NCBI GenBank assembly: GCA_949126835.1
Contig: CASBPS010000143.1
Span: 66,049-130,048 of the forward strand
DNA from: Anisus vortex
Lineage: Eukaryota > Mollusca > Gastropoda > Planorbidae
Length of the DNA: 64,000 nt
Direction: 5' to 3'
Every line of letters starts with the position of its first letter. The stretch's first letter is position 1. Shown piece after piece: positions 12,365 through 25,400 of the stretch. The position numbers and the translations under genes are program-made. Below the pieces are notes generated by a model that worked only from the letters and a program-made list of their open reading frames with translations, ran no database searches and was not told the DNA's origin.

Positions 12365-13773
12365 GCACCATTACCACAAATCTGCTAGTCAAGTCGTTGT
12401 ACGGTTTGTTGAGAAGCCAAAACAACAAATCTGCTTTTTAAGTCCTTGTACGGCCAGAAAAGAAGCCAAAACTAGAAATCTGCTATTCAAGTCGTTGTAC
12501 GGTTTGTGGAGAGAGCCAAAACCATAAATCTGCTGTGTTACAACCAAAAGAGAATTTAAAACCACAAATCTTCTTGTCAAGTCGTTGGACGGCCAGAAAA
12601 GAAGCCAAAACAAGAAATCTGCTATTCAAGTCGTTGTACGGATTGTGGAAAAGCCAAAACCACAAATCTGCTTTTGTACGGCCTGAAAAGGAGCCAAAAC
12701 CAGAAATCTGCTTTTCAAGTCGTTGTACGGTTTCTGGAGAAGCCAAAACCACAAATCTGCTTTTGTACGGCTAGTAGAGAAGCCAAAACCACAAATCTGC
12801 TGTATTTGTCGAAAAAAAAAGCCAAAACCATAAATATTCAATTCAAGTCGTTGTACGGCCAAAACAGAAGCACCATTACCACAAATCTGCTAGTCAAGTC
12901 GTTGTACGGTTTGTTGAGAAGCCAAAACAACAAATCTGCTTTTTAAGTCCTTGTACGGCCAGAAAAAAAGCCAAAACTAGAAATCTGCTAATCAAGTCGT
13001 TGTACGGTTTATGGAGAGAGCCAAAACCATAAATCTGCTGTGTTACGGCCAAAAGAGAAGCTAAAACCACAAATCTTCTTTTCAAGTCGTTGTACGGCCA
13101 GAAAAGAAGCCAAAACTAGAAATCTGCTATTCAAGTCGTTGTACGGTTTGTGGAGAGAGCCAAAACCACAAATCTGCTGTGTTACGGCCAAAAGAGAAGC
13201 TGAAACCACAAATCTTCTTTTCAAGTCGTTGTACGGCTAGAAAAAAAGCCAAAACCAGAAATCTGCTGTTTTACGGCCAGAAAAGGAGCCAAAACCACAA
13301 ATCTGCTGTTTTACGGCCAAAAGAGAAGCCAAAACCATAAATCTGCTGTGTTACGGCCAAAAGAGAAGCTAAAACCACAAATCTTCTTTTCAAGTCGTTG
13401 TACGGCCAGAAAAGAAGCCAAAACAAGAAATCGTGCTATTCAAGTCGTTGTACGGATTGTGGAAAAGCCAAAACCACAAATCTGCTTTTGTACGGCCAGA
13501 ATAGGAGCCAAAACCAGAAATCTGCTATTCAAGTCGTTGTACGGTTTCTGGAAAAGCCAAAACCACAAATCTGCTTTTGTACGGCCAGAATAGAAGCCAA
13601 AACCAGAAATCTGCTATTCAAGTCGTTGTACGGTTTCTGGAAAAGCCAAAACCACAAATCTGCTTTTGTACGGCCAGTAGAGAAGCCAAAACCACAAATC
13701 TGCTGTATTACGGCGAAAAGAGAAGCCAAAACCACAAATCTGCTATTCAAGTCGTTGTACGGCCAGAACAGAA
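12365..13773 (+). repeat. Recombinant segment between C and A types
   Basis: Intervals are 505 and 904. The 505 interval has the marks ttacaaccaaaag and aaatattcaattc. The 904 interval starts like the last 506 of family A, then from about 13,100 matches the start of the A 676 interval, including aaatcgtgct at 13,428. Relative to intact A it has lost about 367 bp, the size of one 8-monomer block. It has also gained a duplicated 89-bp long+short pair at about 13,508-13,685. Confidence 0.85.
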
Positions 13774-14788
13774 GCACCATTACCACAAATCTGCTAGTCA
13801 AGTCGTTGTACGGTTTGTTGAGAAGCCAAAACAACAAATCTGCTTTTTAAGTCCTTGTACGGCCAGAAAAAAAGCCAAAACTAGAAATCTGCTATTCAAG
13901 TCGTTGTACGGTTTATGGAGAGAGCCAAAACCATAAATCTGTTTTTGTACGGCCAGAAAAGGAGCCAAAACCAGAAATCTGCTTTTCAAGTCTTTGTACG
14001 GTTTCTGGAGAAGCCAAAACCACAAATCTGTTTTTGTACGGCCAGTAGAGAAGCCAAAACCACAAATCTGCTGTATTACGGCGAAAAGATAAGCCAAAAC
14101 CACAAATCTGCTATTCAAGTCGTTGTACGGCCAGAACAGAAGCACCATTACCACAAATCTGCTAGTCAAGTCGTTGTACGGTTTGTGGAGAAGCCAAAAC
14201 AACAAATCTGCTTTTTAAGTCCTTGTACGGCCAGAAAAGAAGCCAAAACTAGAAATCTGCTATTCAAGTCGTTGTACGGTTTATGGAGAGAGCCAAAACC
14301 ATAAATCTGTTTTTGTACGGCCAGAAAAGGAGCCAAAACCAGAAATCTGCTTTTCAAGTCTTTGTACGGTTTCTGGAGAAGCCAAAACCACAAATCTGTT
14401 TTTGTACGGCCAGTAGAGAAGCCAAAACCACAAATCTGCTGTATTACGGCGAAAAGATAAGCCAAAACCACAAATCTGCTATTCAAGTCGTTGTACGGCC
14501 AGAACAGAAGCACCATTACCACAAATCTGCTAGTCAAGTCGTTGTACGGTTTGTGGAGAAGCCAAAACAACAAATCTGCTTTTTAAGTCCTTGTACGGCC
14601 AGAAAAGAAGCCAAAACTAGAAATCTGCTATTCAAGTCGTTGTACGGTTTGTGGAGAGAGCCAAAACCACAAATCTGCTTTTGTACGGCCAGTAGAGAAG
14701 CCAAAACCACAAATCTGCTGTATTACGGCGAAAAGAGAAGCCAAAACCACAAATCTGCTATTCAAGTCGTTGTACGGCCAGAACAGAA
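13774..14788 (+). repeat. 368-368-279 block
   Basis: Two near-identical 8-monomer blocks (period 368) are followed by a 279-bp, six-monomer block. In the last one, a long monomer ends in tttgtggagagagcc and is joined directly to a short tttgtacgg monomer. The shared mark is gaaaagataagcc. The same order recurs at 41,560-42,574 at an offset of exactly 27,786 bp for all four anchors. Confidence 0.92.
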
Positions 14789-16997
14789 GCACCATTACCA
14801 CAAATCTGCTAGTCAAGTCGTTGTACGGTTTGTTGAGAAGCCAAAACAACAAATCTGCTTTTTCAGTCCTTGTACGGCCAGAAAAGAAGCCAAAACTAGA
14901 AATCTGCTATTCAAGTCGTTGTACGGTTTGTGGAGAGAGCCAAAACCATAAATCTGCTGTGTTACGGCCAAAAGAGAAGCTAAAACCACAAATCTTCTTG
15001 TCAAGTCGTTGGTCGGCCAGAAAAGAAGCCAAAACAATAAATCTGCTATTCAAGTCGTTGTACCAAAAGCCAAAACCACAAATCTGCTTTTGTACGGCCA
15101 GAAAAGGAGCCAAAACCACAAATCTGCTGTTTTAAGGCCAAAAGAGAAGCAAAAACCAGAAATCTGCTATTCAAGTCGTTGTACGGACTGTGGAAACGCC
15201 AAAACCACAAAATCTGCTGTTTTACGGTTAGAAAAGAAGCCAAAACAAGAAATCTGCTATTCAAGTCGTTGTACGGATTGTGGAAAAGCCAAAACCACAA
15301 ATCTGCTTTTGTACGGCCAGAATAGGAGCCAAAACCAGAAATCTGCTATTCAAGTCGTTGTACGGTTTCTGGAGAAGCCAAAACCACAAATCTGCTTTTG
15401 TACGGCCAGTAGAGAAGCCAAAACCACAAATCTGCTGTATTACGGCGAAAAGAGAAGCCAAAACCACAAATATGCTATTCAAGTCTTTGTACGGCCAGAA
15501 CAGAAGCACCATTAGCACAAATCGGCTAGTCAAGTCGTTGGACGGTTTGTGGAGAAGCCAAAACAACAAATCTGCTTTTTAAGTCCTTGTACGGCCAGAA
15601 AAGAAGCCAAAACTAGAAATCTGCTATTCAAGTCGTCGTACGGTTTGTGGAGAGAGCCAAAACCATAAATCTGTTTTTGTACGGCCAGAAAAGGAGCCAA
15701 AACCAGAAATCTGCTTTTCAAGTCTTTGTACGGTTTCTGGAGAAGCCAAAACCACAAATCTGCTTTTGTACGGCCAGTAGAGAAGCCAAAACCACAAATC
15801 TGCTGTATTACGGCGAAAAGAGAAGCCAAAACCACAAATCTGCTATTCAAGTCGTTGTACGGCCAGAACAGAAGCACCATTACCACAAATCTGCTAGTCA
15901 AGTCGTTGTACGGTTTGTTGAGAAGCCAAAACAACAAATCTGCTTTTTCAGTCCTTGTACGGCCAGAAAAGAAGCCAAAACTAGAAATCTGCTATTCAAG
16001 TCGTTGTACGGTTTGTGGAGAGAGCCAAAACCATAAATCGGCTGTGTTACGGCCAAAAGAGAAGCTAAAACCACAAATCTTCTTGTCAAGTCGTTGGACG
16101 GCCAGAAAAGAAGCCAAAACAATAAATCTGCTATTCAAGTCGTTGTACCAAAAGCCAAAACCACAAATCTGCTTTTGTACGGCCAGAAAAGGAGCCAAAA
16201 CCACAAATCTGCTGTTTTAAGGCCAAAAGAGAAGCAAAAACCCTAAATCTGCTATTCAAGTCGTTGTACGGACTGTGCAAACGCCAAAACCACAAATCTG
16301 CTTTTGTACGGCCAGTAGAGAAGCCAAAACCACAAATCTGCTGTTTTACGGTTAGAAAAGAAGCCAAAACAAGAAATCTGCTATTCAAGTCGTTGTACGG
16401 ATTGTGGAAAAGCCAAAACCACAAATCTGCTTTTGTACGGCCAGAATAGGAGCCAAAACCAGAAATCTGCTATTCAAGTCGTTGTACGGTTTCTGGAGAA
16501 GTTAAAACCACAAATCTGCTTTTGTACGGCCAGTAGAGAAGCCAAAACCACAAATCTGCTGTATTACGGCGAAAAGAGAAGCCAAAACCACAAATCTGCT
16601 ATTCAAGTCGTTGTACGGCCAGAACAGAAGCACCATTACCACAAATCGGCTAGTCAAGTCGTTGGACGGTTTGTGGAGAAGCCAAAACAACAAATCTGCT
16701 TTTTAAGTCCTTGTACGGCCAGAAAAGAAGCCAAAACTAGAAATCTGCTATTCAAGTCGTCGTACGGTGTGTGGAGAGAGCCAAAACCATAAATCTGTTT
16801 TTGTACGGCCAGAAAAAGAGCCAAAACCAGAAATCTGCTTTTCAAGTCTTTGTACGGTTTCTGGAGAAGCCAAAACCACAAATCTGCTTTTGTACGGCCA
16901 GTAGAGAAGCCAAAACCACAAATCTGCTGTATTACGGCGAAAAGAGAAGCCAAAAAGACAAATCTGCTATTCAAGTCGTTGTACGGCCAGAACAGAA
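14789..16997 (+). repeat. Family C, two units with a one-monomer loss
   Basis: Intervals are 717-368-756-368. The 717 interval is a 756 that lacks one 40-bp short monomer and has one extra base. At about 15,204 a gccaaaacc start leads into aaaatctgctg, where two monomers should lie. The rest follows the C unit closely. The 9,749-12,364 and 15,506-16,997 stretches align at an offset of 5,757 bp. Confidence 0.9.
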
Positions 16998-18008
16998 GCA
17001 CCATTACCACAAATCTGCTAGTCAAGTCGTTGTACGGTTTGTTGAGAAGCCAAAACAACAAATCTGCTTTTTAAGTCCTTGTACGGCCAGAAAAGAAGCC
17101 AAAACTAGAAATCTGCTATTCAAGTCGTTGTACGGTTTGTGGAGAGAGCCAAAACCATAAATCTGCTGTGTTACAACCAAAAGAGAATTTAAAACCACAA
17201 ATCTTCTTGTCAAGTCGTTGGACGGCCAGAAAAGAAGCCAAAACAAGAAATCTGCAAGTCAAGTCGTTGTACGGATTGTGGAAAAGCCAAAACCACAAAT
17301 CTGCTTTTGTACGGCCTGAAAAGGAGCCAAAACCAGAAATCTGCTTTTCAAGTCGTTGTACGGTTTCTGGAGAAGCCAAAACCACAAATCTGCTTTTGTA
17401 CGGCTAGTAGAGAAGCCAAAACCACAAATCTGCTGTATTTGTCGAAAAAAAAAGCCAAAACCATAAATATTCAATTCAAGTCGTTGTACGGCCAAAACAG
17501 AAGCACCATTACCACAAATCTGCTAGTCAAGTCGTTGTACGGTTTGTTGAGAAGCCAAAACAACAAATCTGCTTTTTAAGTCCTTGTACGGCCAGAAAAA
17601 AAGCCAAAACTAGAAATCTGCTAATCAAGTCGTTGTACGGTTTATGGAGAGAGCCAAAACCATAAATCTGCTGTGTTACGGCCAAAAGAGAAGCTAAAAC
17701 CACAAATCTTCTTTTCAAGTCGTTGTACGGCCAGAAAAGAAGCCAAAACAAGAAATCTGCTATTCAAGTCGTTATACGGATTGTGGAAAAGCCAAAACCT
17801 CAAATCTGCTTTTGTACGACCAGAAAAGGAGCCAAAACAATAAATCTGCTTTTCAAGTCGTTGTACGGTTTCTGGAGAAGCCAAAACCACAAATCTGCTT
17901 TTGTACGGCTAGTAGAGAAGCCAAAACCACAAATCTGCTGTATTACGGCGAAAAGAGAAGCCAAAACCACAAATCTGCTATTCAAGTCGTTGTACGGCCA
18001 GAACAGAA
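16998..18008 (+). repeat. C-to-A transition (505 and 506 intervals)
   Basis: The 505 interval has ttacaaccaaaag with gaatttaaaacc and then aaatattcaattc, matching 12,365-12,869 at an offset of 4,633 bp. The 506 interval is the last part of a family A unit (ttatacggattg, acctcaaatc, tacgaccag) and leads straight into A3. Confidence 0.9.
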
Positions 18009-21000
18009 GCACCATTACCACAAATCTGCTAGTCAAGTCGTTGTACGGTTTGTGGAGAAGCCAAAACAACAAATCTGCTTTTTAAGTCCTTGTACGGCCA
18101 GAAAAGAAGCCAAAACTAGAAATCTGCTATTCAAGTCGTTGTACGGTTTGTGGAGAGAGCCAAAACCACAAATCTGCTGTGTTACGGCCAAAAGAGAAGC
18201 TGAAACCACAAATCTTCTTTTCAAGTCGTTGTACGGCTAGAAAAAAAGCCAAAACCAGAAATCTGCTGTTTTACGGCCAGAAAAGGAGCCAAAACCACAA
18301 ATCTGCTGTTTTACGGCCAAAAGAGAAGCCAAAACCATAAATCTGCTGTGTTACGGCCAAAAGAGAAGCTAAAACCACAAATCTTCTTTTCAAGTCGTTG
18401 TACGGCCAGAAAAGAAGCCAAAACAAGAAATCGTGCTATTCAAGTCGTTGTACGGATTGTGGAAAAGCCAAAACCACAAATTTGCTTTTGTACGGCCAGA
18501 ATAGGAGCCAAAACCAGAAATCTGCTTTTCAAGTCGTTGTACGGTTTCTGGAGAAGCCAAAACCACAAATCTGCTTTTGTACGGCCAGTAGAGAAGCCAA
18601 AACCACAAATCTGCTGTATTACGGCGAAAAGAGAAGCCAAAACCACAAATCTGCTATTCAAGTCGTTGTACGGCCAGAACAGAAGCACCATTACCACAAA
18701 TCTGCTAGTCAAGTCGTCGTACGGTTTGTGGAGAAGCCAAAAAAACAAATCTGCTTTTTAAGTCCTTGTACGGCCAGAAAAGAAGCCAAAACTAGAAATC
18801 TGCTATTCAAGTCGTTGTACTGTTTGTGGAGAGAGCCAAAACCATAAATCTGCTGTTTTATGGCCAGAAAAGAAGCCAAAACAAGAAATCTGCTATTCAA
18901 GTCGTTGTACGGTTTGTTGAGAGAGCCAAAACCATAAATCTGCTGTGTTACGGCCAAAAGAGAAGCTAAAACCACAAATCTTCTTGTCAAGTCGTTGTAC
19001 GGCCAGAAAAGAAGCCAAACCAAGAAATCTGCTATTCAAGTCGTTGTACGGATTGTGGAAAAGCCAAAACCACAAATCTGCTTTTGTACGGCCAGAAAAG
19101 GAGCCAAAACAAGAAATCTGCTTTTCAAGTCGTTTAACGGTTTCTGGAGAAGCCAAAACCACAAATCTGCTTTTGTACGGCTAGTAGAGAAGCCAAAACC
19201 ACAAATCTGCTGTATTACGGCGAAAAGAGAACCCAAAACCACAAATCTGCTATTCAAGTCGTTGTACGGCCAGAACAGAAGCACCATTACCACAAATCTG
19301 CTAGTCAAGTCTTTGTACGGTTTGTGGAGAAGCCAAAACAACAAATCTGCTTTTTAAGTCCTTGTACGGCCAGAAAAGAAGCCAAAACTAGAAATCTGCT
19401 ATTCAAGTCGTTGTACGATTTGTGGAGAGAGCCAAAACCACAAATCTGCTGTGTTACGGCCAAAAGAGAAGCTGAAACCACAAATCTTCTTTTCAAGTCG
19501 TTGTACGGCCAAAAAAAAAGCCAAAACCAGAAATCTGCTGTTTTACGGCCAGAAAAGGAGCCAAAACAAGAAATCTGCTATTCAAGTCGTTGTACGAACT
19601 GTGGAAACGCCAAAACCACAAATCTGCTTTTGTACGGCCAGTAGAGAAGCCAAAACCACAAATCTGCTGTTTTACGGTTAGAAAAGAAGCCAAAACAAGA
19701 AATCTGCTATTCAAGTCGTTGTACGGATTGTGGAAAAGCCAAAACCACAAATCTGCTTTTGTACGGCCAGAATAGGAGCCAAAACCAGAAATCTGCTTTT
19801 CAAGTCGTTGTACGGTTTCTGGAGAAGCCAAAACCACAAATCTGTTTTTGTACGGCCATTAGAGAAGCCAAAACCACAAATATGCTGTATTACGGCGAAA
19901 AGAGAAGCCAAAACCACAAATCTGCTATTCAAGTCGTTGTACGGCCAGAACAGAAGCACCATTACCACAAATCTGCTAATCAAGTCGTTGTACGGTTTGT
20001 GGAGAAGCCAAAACAACAAATCTGCTTTTTAAGTCCTTGTACGGCCAGAAAAGAAGCTAAAACTAGAAATCTGCTATTCAAGTCGTTGTACGGTTTGTGG
20101 AGAGAGCCAAAACCATAAATCTGTTTTTGTACGGCCAGAAAAGGAGCCAAAACCAGGAATCTGCTTTTCAAGTGTTTGTACGGTTTCTGGAGAAGCCAAA
20201 ACCACAAATCTGCTTTTGTACGGCCAGTAGAGAAGCCAAAACACCAAAACTGCTGTATTACGGCGAAAAGAGAAGCCAAAACCACAAATCTGCTATTCAA
20301 GTCGTTGTACGGCCAGAACAGAAGCACCATTACCACAAATCTGCTAGTCAAGTCGTTGTACGGTTTGTTGAGAAGCCAAAACAGCAAATCTGCTTTTTAA
20401 GTCCTTGTACGGCCAGAAAGGGAAGCCAAAACTAGAAATCTGCTATTCAAGTCGTTGTACGGTTTGTGGAGAGAGCCAAAACCATAAATCTGCTGTGTTA
20501 CGGCCAAAAGAGAAGCTAAAACCACAAATCTTCTTGTCAAGTCGTTGGACGGCCAGAAAAGAAGCCAAAACAAGAAATCTGCTATTCAAGTCGTTGTACG
20601 GATTGTGGAAAAGCCAAAACCACAAATCTGCTTTTGTACGGCCAGAAAAGGAGCCAAAACCAGAAATCTGCTTTTCAAGTCGTTGTACGGTTTCTGGAGA
20701 AGCCAAAACCACAAATCTGCTTTTGTACGTCTAGTAGAGAAGCCAAAACCACAAATCTGCTGTATTTGGCGAAAAGAGAAGCCAAAACCACAAATCTGCT
20801 ATTCAAGTCGTTGTACGGCCAGAACAGAAGCACCATTACCACAAATATGCTAGTCAAGTCGTTGTACGGTTTGTTGAGAAGCCAAAACAACAAATCTGCT
20901 TTTTAAGTCCTTGTACGGCCTGAAAAAAAGCCAAAACTAGAAATCTGCTATTCAAGTCGTTGTACGGTTTATGGAGAGAGCCAAAACCATAAATCTGCTG

Positions 21001-22410
21001 TTTTACGGCCAGAAAAGAAGCCAAAACCAGAAATCTGCTATTCAAGTCGTTGTACCAAAAGCCAAAACCACAAATCTGCTTTTGTACGGCCAGAAAAGGA
21101 GCCAAAACCACAAATCTGCTGTTTTAAGGCCAAAAGAGAAGCAAAAACCAGAAATCTGCTATTCAAGTCGTTGTACGGACTGTGGAAACGCCAAAACCAC
21201 AAATCTGCTTTTGTACGGCCAGTAGAGAAGCCAAAACCACAAATCTGCTGTTTTACGGTTAGAAAAGAAGCCAAAACAAGAAATCTGCTATTCAAGTCGT
21301 TGTACGGATTGTGGAAAAGCCAAAACCACAAATCTGCTTTTGTACGGCCAGAATAGGAGCCAAAACCAGAAATCTGCTTTTCAAGTCGTTGTACGGTTTC
21401 TGGAGAAGCCAAAACCACAAATCTGCTTTTGTACGGCCAGTAGAGAAGCCAAAACCACAAATCTGCTGTATTACGGCGAATAGAGAAGCCAAAACTACAA
21501 ATCTGCTATTCAAGTCGTTGTACGGCCAGAACAGAAGCACCATTAGCACAAATCTGCTAGTCAAGTCGTTGTACGGTTTGTGGAGAAGCCAAAACAACAA
21601 ATCTGCTTTTTAAGTCCTTGTACGGCCAGAAAAGAAGCCAAAACTAGAAATCTGTTATTCAAGTCGTCGTACGGTTTGTGGAGAGAGCCAAAACCATAAA
21701 TCTGTTTTTGTACGGCCAGAAAAGGAGCCAAAACCAGAAATCTGCTTTTCAAGTCTTTGTACGGTTTCTGGAGAAGCCAAAACCACAAATCTGTTTTTGT
21801 ACGGCCAGTAGAGAAGCCAAAACCACAAATCTGCTGTATTACGGCGAAAAGAGAAGCCAAAACCACAAATCTGCTATTCAAGTCGTTGTACGGCCAGAAC
21901 AGAAGCACCATTATCACAAATCTGCTAGTCAAGTCGTTGTACGGTTTGTGGAGAAGCCAAAACAACAAATCTGCTTTTTAAGTCCTTGTACGGCCAGAAA
22001 AAAAGCCAAAACTAGAAATCTGCTAATCAAGTCGTTGTACGGTTTATGGAGAGAGCCAAAACCATAAATCTGCTGTGTTACGGCCAAAAGAGAAGCTAAA
22101 ACCACAAATCTTCTTTTCAAGTCGTTGTACGGCCAGAAAAGAAGCCAAAACAAGAAATCTGCTATTCAAGTCGTTATACGGATTGTGGAAAAGCCAAAAC
22201 CTCAAATCTGCTTTTGTACGACCAGAAAAGGAGCCAAAACAATAAATCTGCTTTTCAAGTCGTTGTACGGTTTCTGGAGAAGCCAAAACCACAAATCTGC
22301 TTTTGTACGGCTAGTAGAGAAGCCAAAACCACAAATCTGCTGTATTACGGCGAAAAGAGAAGCCAAAACCACAAATCTGCTATTCAAGTCGTTGTACGGC
22401 CAGAACAGAA
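18009..22410 (+). repeat. Family A higher-order repeat, copy A3 (complete, 4,402 bp)
   Basis: Intervals are 676-596-675-368-506-707-368-506, summing to 4,402 bp and 97 monomers. This is the only copy with exactly the standard order and no internal rearrangement, so it is the best reference for the family. It matches A1 and A4 almost base for base over long stretches. A private change is ggcctgaaaaaaagcc near 20,920. Confidence 0.95.
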
Positions 22411-25400
22411 GCACCATTACCACAAATCTGCTAGTCAAGTCGTTGTACGGTTTGTGGAGAAGCCAAAACAACAAATCTGCTTTTTAAGTCCTTGTACGGC
22501 CAGAAAAGAAGCCAAAACTAGAAATCTGCTATTCAAGTCGTTGTACGGTTTGTGGAGAGAGCCAAAACCACAAATCTGCTGTGTTACGGCCAAAAGAGAA
22601 GCTGAAACCACAAATCTTCTTTTCAAGTCGTTGTACGGCTAGAAAAAAAGCCAAAACCAGAAATCTGCTGTTTTACGGCCAGAAAAGGAGCCAAAACCAC
22701 AAATCTGCTGTTTTACGGCCAAAAGAGAAGCCAAAACCATAAATCTGCTGTGTTACGGCCAAAAGAGAAGCTAAAACCACAAATCTTCTTTTCAAGTCGT
22801 TGTACGGCCAGAAAAGAAGCCAAAACAAGAAATCGTGCTATTCAAGTCGTTGTACGGATTGTGGAAAAGCCAAAACCACAAATTTGCTTTTGTACGGCCA
22901 GAATAGGAGCCAAAACCAGAAATCTGCTTTTCAAGTCGTTGTACGGTTTCTGGAGAAGCCAAAACCACAAATCTGCTTTTGTACGGCCAGTAGAGAAGCC
23001 AAAACCACAAATCTGCTGTATTACGGCGAAAAGAGAAGCCAAAACCACAAATCTGCTATTCAAGTCGTTGTACGGCCAGAACAGAAGCACCATTACCACA
23101 AATCTGCTAGTCAAGTCGTCGTACGGTTTGTGGAGAAGCCAAAAAAACAAATCTGCTTTTTAAGTCCTTGTACGGCCAGAAAAGAAGCCAAAACTAGAAA
23201 TCTGCTATTCAAGTCGTTGTACTGTTTGTGGAGAGAGCCAAAACCATAAATCTGCTGTTTTATGGCCAGAAAAGAAGCCAAAACAAGAAATCTGCTATTC
23301 AAGTCGTTGTACGGTTTGTTGAGAGAGCCAAAACCATAAATCTGCTGTGTTACGGCCAAAAGAGAAGCTAAAACCACAAATCTTCTTGTCAAGTCGTTGT
23401 ACGGCCAGAAAAGAAGCCAAACCAAGAAATCTGCTATTCAAGTCGTTGTACGGATTGTGGAAAAGCCAAAACCACAAATCTGCTTTTGTACGGCCAGAAA
23501 AGGAGCCAAAACAAGAAATCTGCTTTTCAAGTCGTTTAACGGTTTCTGGAGAAGCCAAAACCACAAATCTGCTTTTGTACGGCTAGTAGAGAAGCCAAAA
23601 CCACAAATCTGCTGTATTACGGCGAAAAGAGAACCCAAAACCACAAATCTGCTATTCAAGTCGTTGTACGGCCAGAACAGAAGCACCATTACCACAAATC
23701 TGCTAGTCAAGTCTTTGTACGGTTTGTGGAGAAGCCAAAACAACAAATCTGCTTTTTAAGTCCTTGTACGGCCAGAAAAGAAGCCAAAACTAGAAATCTG
23801 CTATTCAAGTCGTTGTACGATTTGTGGAGAGAGCCAAAACCACAAATCTGCTGTGTTACGGCCAAAAGAGAAGCTGAAACCACAAATCTTCTTTTCAAGT
23901 CGTTGTACGGCCAAAAAAAAAGCCAAAACCAGAAATCTGCTGTTTTACGGCCAGAAAAGGAGCCAAAACAAGAAATCTGCTATTCAAGTCGTTGTACGAA
24001 CTGTGGAAACGCCAAAACCACAAATCTGCTTTTGTACGGCCAGTAGAGAAGCCAAAACCACAAATCTGCTGTTTTACGGTTAGAAAAGAAGCCAAAACAA
24101 GAAATCTGCTATTCAAGTCGTTGTACGGATTGTGGAAAAGCCAAAACCACAAATCTGCTTTTGTACGGCCAGAATAGGAGCCAAAACCAGAAATCTGCTT
24201 TTCAAGTCGTTGTACGGTTTCTGGAGAAGCCAAAACCACAAATCTGTTTTTGTACGGCCATTAGAGAAGCCAAAACCACAAATATGCTGTATTACGGCGA
24301 AAAGAGAAGCCAAAACCACAAATCTGCTATTCAAGTCGTTGTACGGCCAGAACAGAAGCACCATTACCACAAATCTGCTAATCAAGTCGTTGTACGGTTT
24401 GTGGAGAAGCCAAAACAACAAATCTGCTTTTTAAGTCCTTGTACGGCCAGAAAAGAAGCTAAAACTAGAAATCTGCTATTCAAGTCGTTGTACGGTTTGT
24501 GGAGAGAGCCAAAACCATAAATCTGTTTTTGTACGGCCAGAAAAGGAGCCAAAACCAGGAATCTGCTTTTCAAGTGTTTGTACGGTTTCTGGAGAAGCCA
24601 AAACCACAAATCTGCTTTTGTACGGCCAGTAGAGAAGCCAAAACACCAAAACTGCTGTATTACGGCGAAAAGAGAAGCCAAAACCACAAATCTGCTATTC
24701 AAGTCGTTGTACGGCCAGAACAGAAGCACCATTACCACAAATCTGCTAGTCAAGTCGTTGTACGGTTTGTTGAGAAGCCAAAACAGCAAATCTGCTTTTT
24801 AAGTCCTTGTACGGCCAGAAAGGGAAGCCAAAACTAGAAATCTGCTATTCAAGTCGTTGTACGGTTTGTGGAGAGAGCCAAAACCATAAATCTGCTGTGT
24901 TACGGCCAAAAGAGAAGCTAAAACCACAAATCTTCTTGTCAAGTCGTTGGACGGCCAGAAAAGAAGCCAAAACAAGAAATCTGCTATTCAAGTCGTTGTA
25001 CGGATTGTGGAAAAGCCAAAACCACAAATCTGCTTTTGTACGGCCAGAAAAGGAGCCAAAACCAGAAATCTGCTTTTCAAGTCGTTGTACGGTTTCTGGA
25101 GAAGCCAAAACCACAAATCTGCTTTTGTACGTCTAGTAGAGAAGCCAAAACCACAAATCTGCTGTATTTGGCGAAAAGAGAAGCCAAAACCACAAATCTG
25201 CTATTCAAGTCGTTGTACGGCCAGAACAGAAGCACCATTACCACAAATATGCTAGTCAAGTCGTTGTACGGTTTGTTGAGAAGCCAAAACAACAAATCTG
25301 CTTTTTAAGTCCTTGTACGGCCAGAAAAAAAGCCAAAACTAGAAATCTGCTATTCAAGTCGTTGTACGGTTTATGGAGAGAGCCAAAACCATAAATCTGC

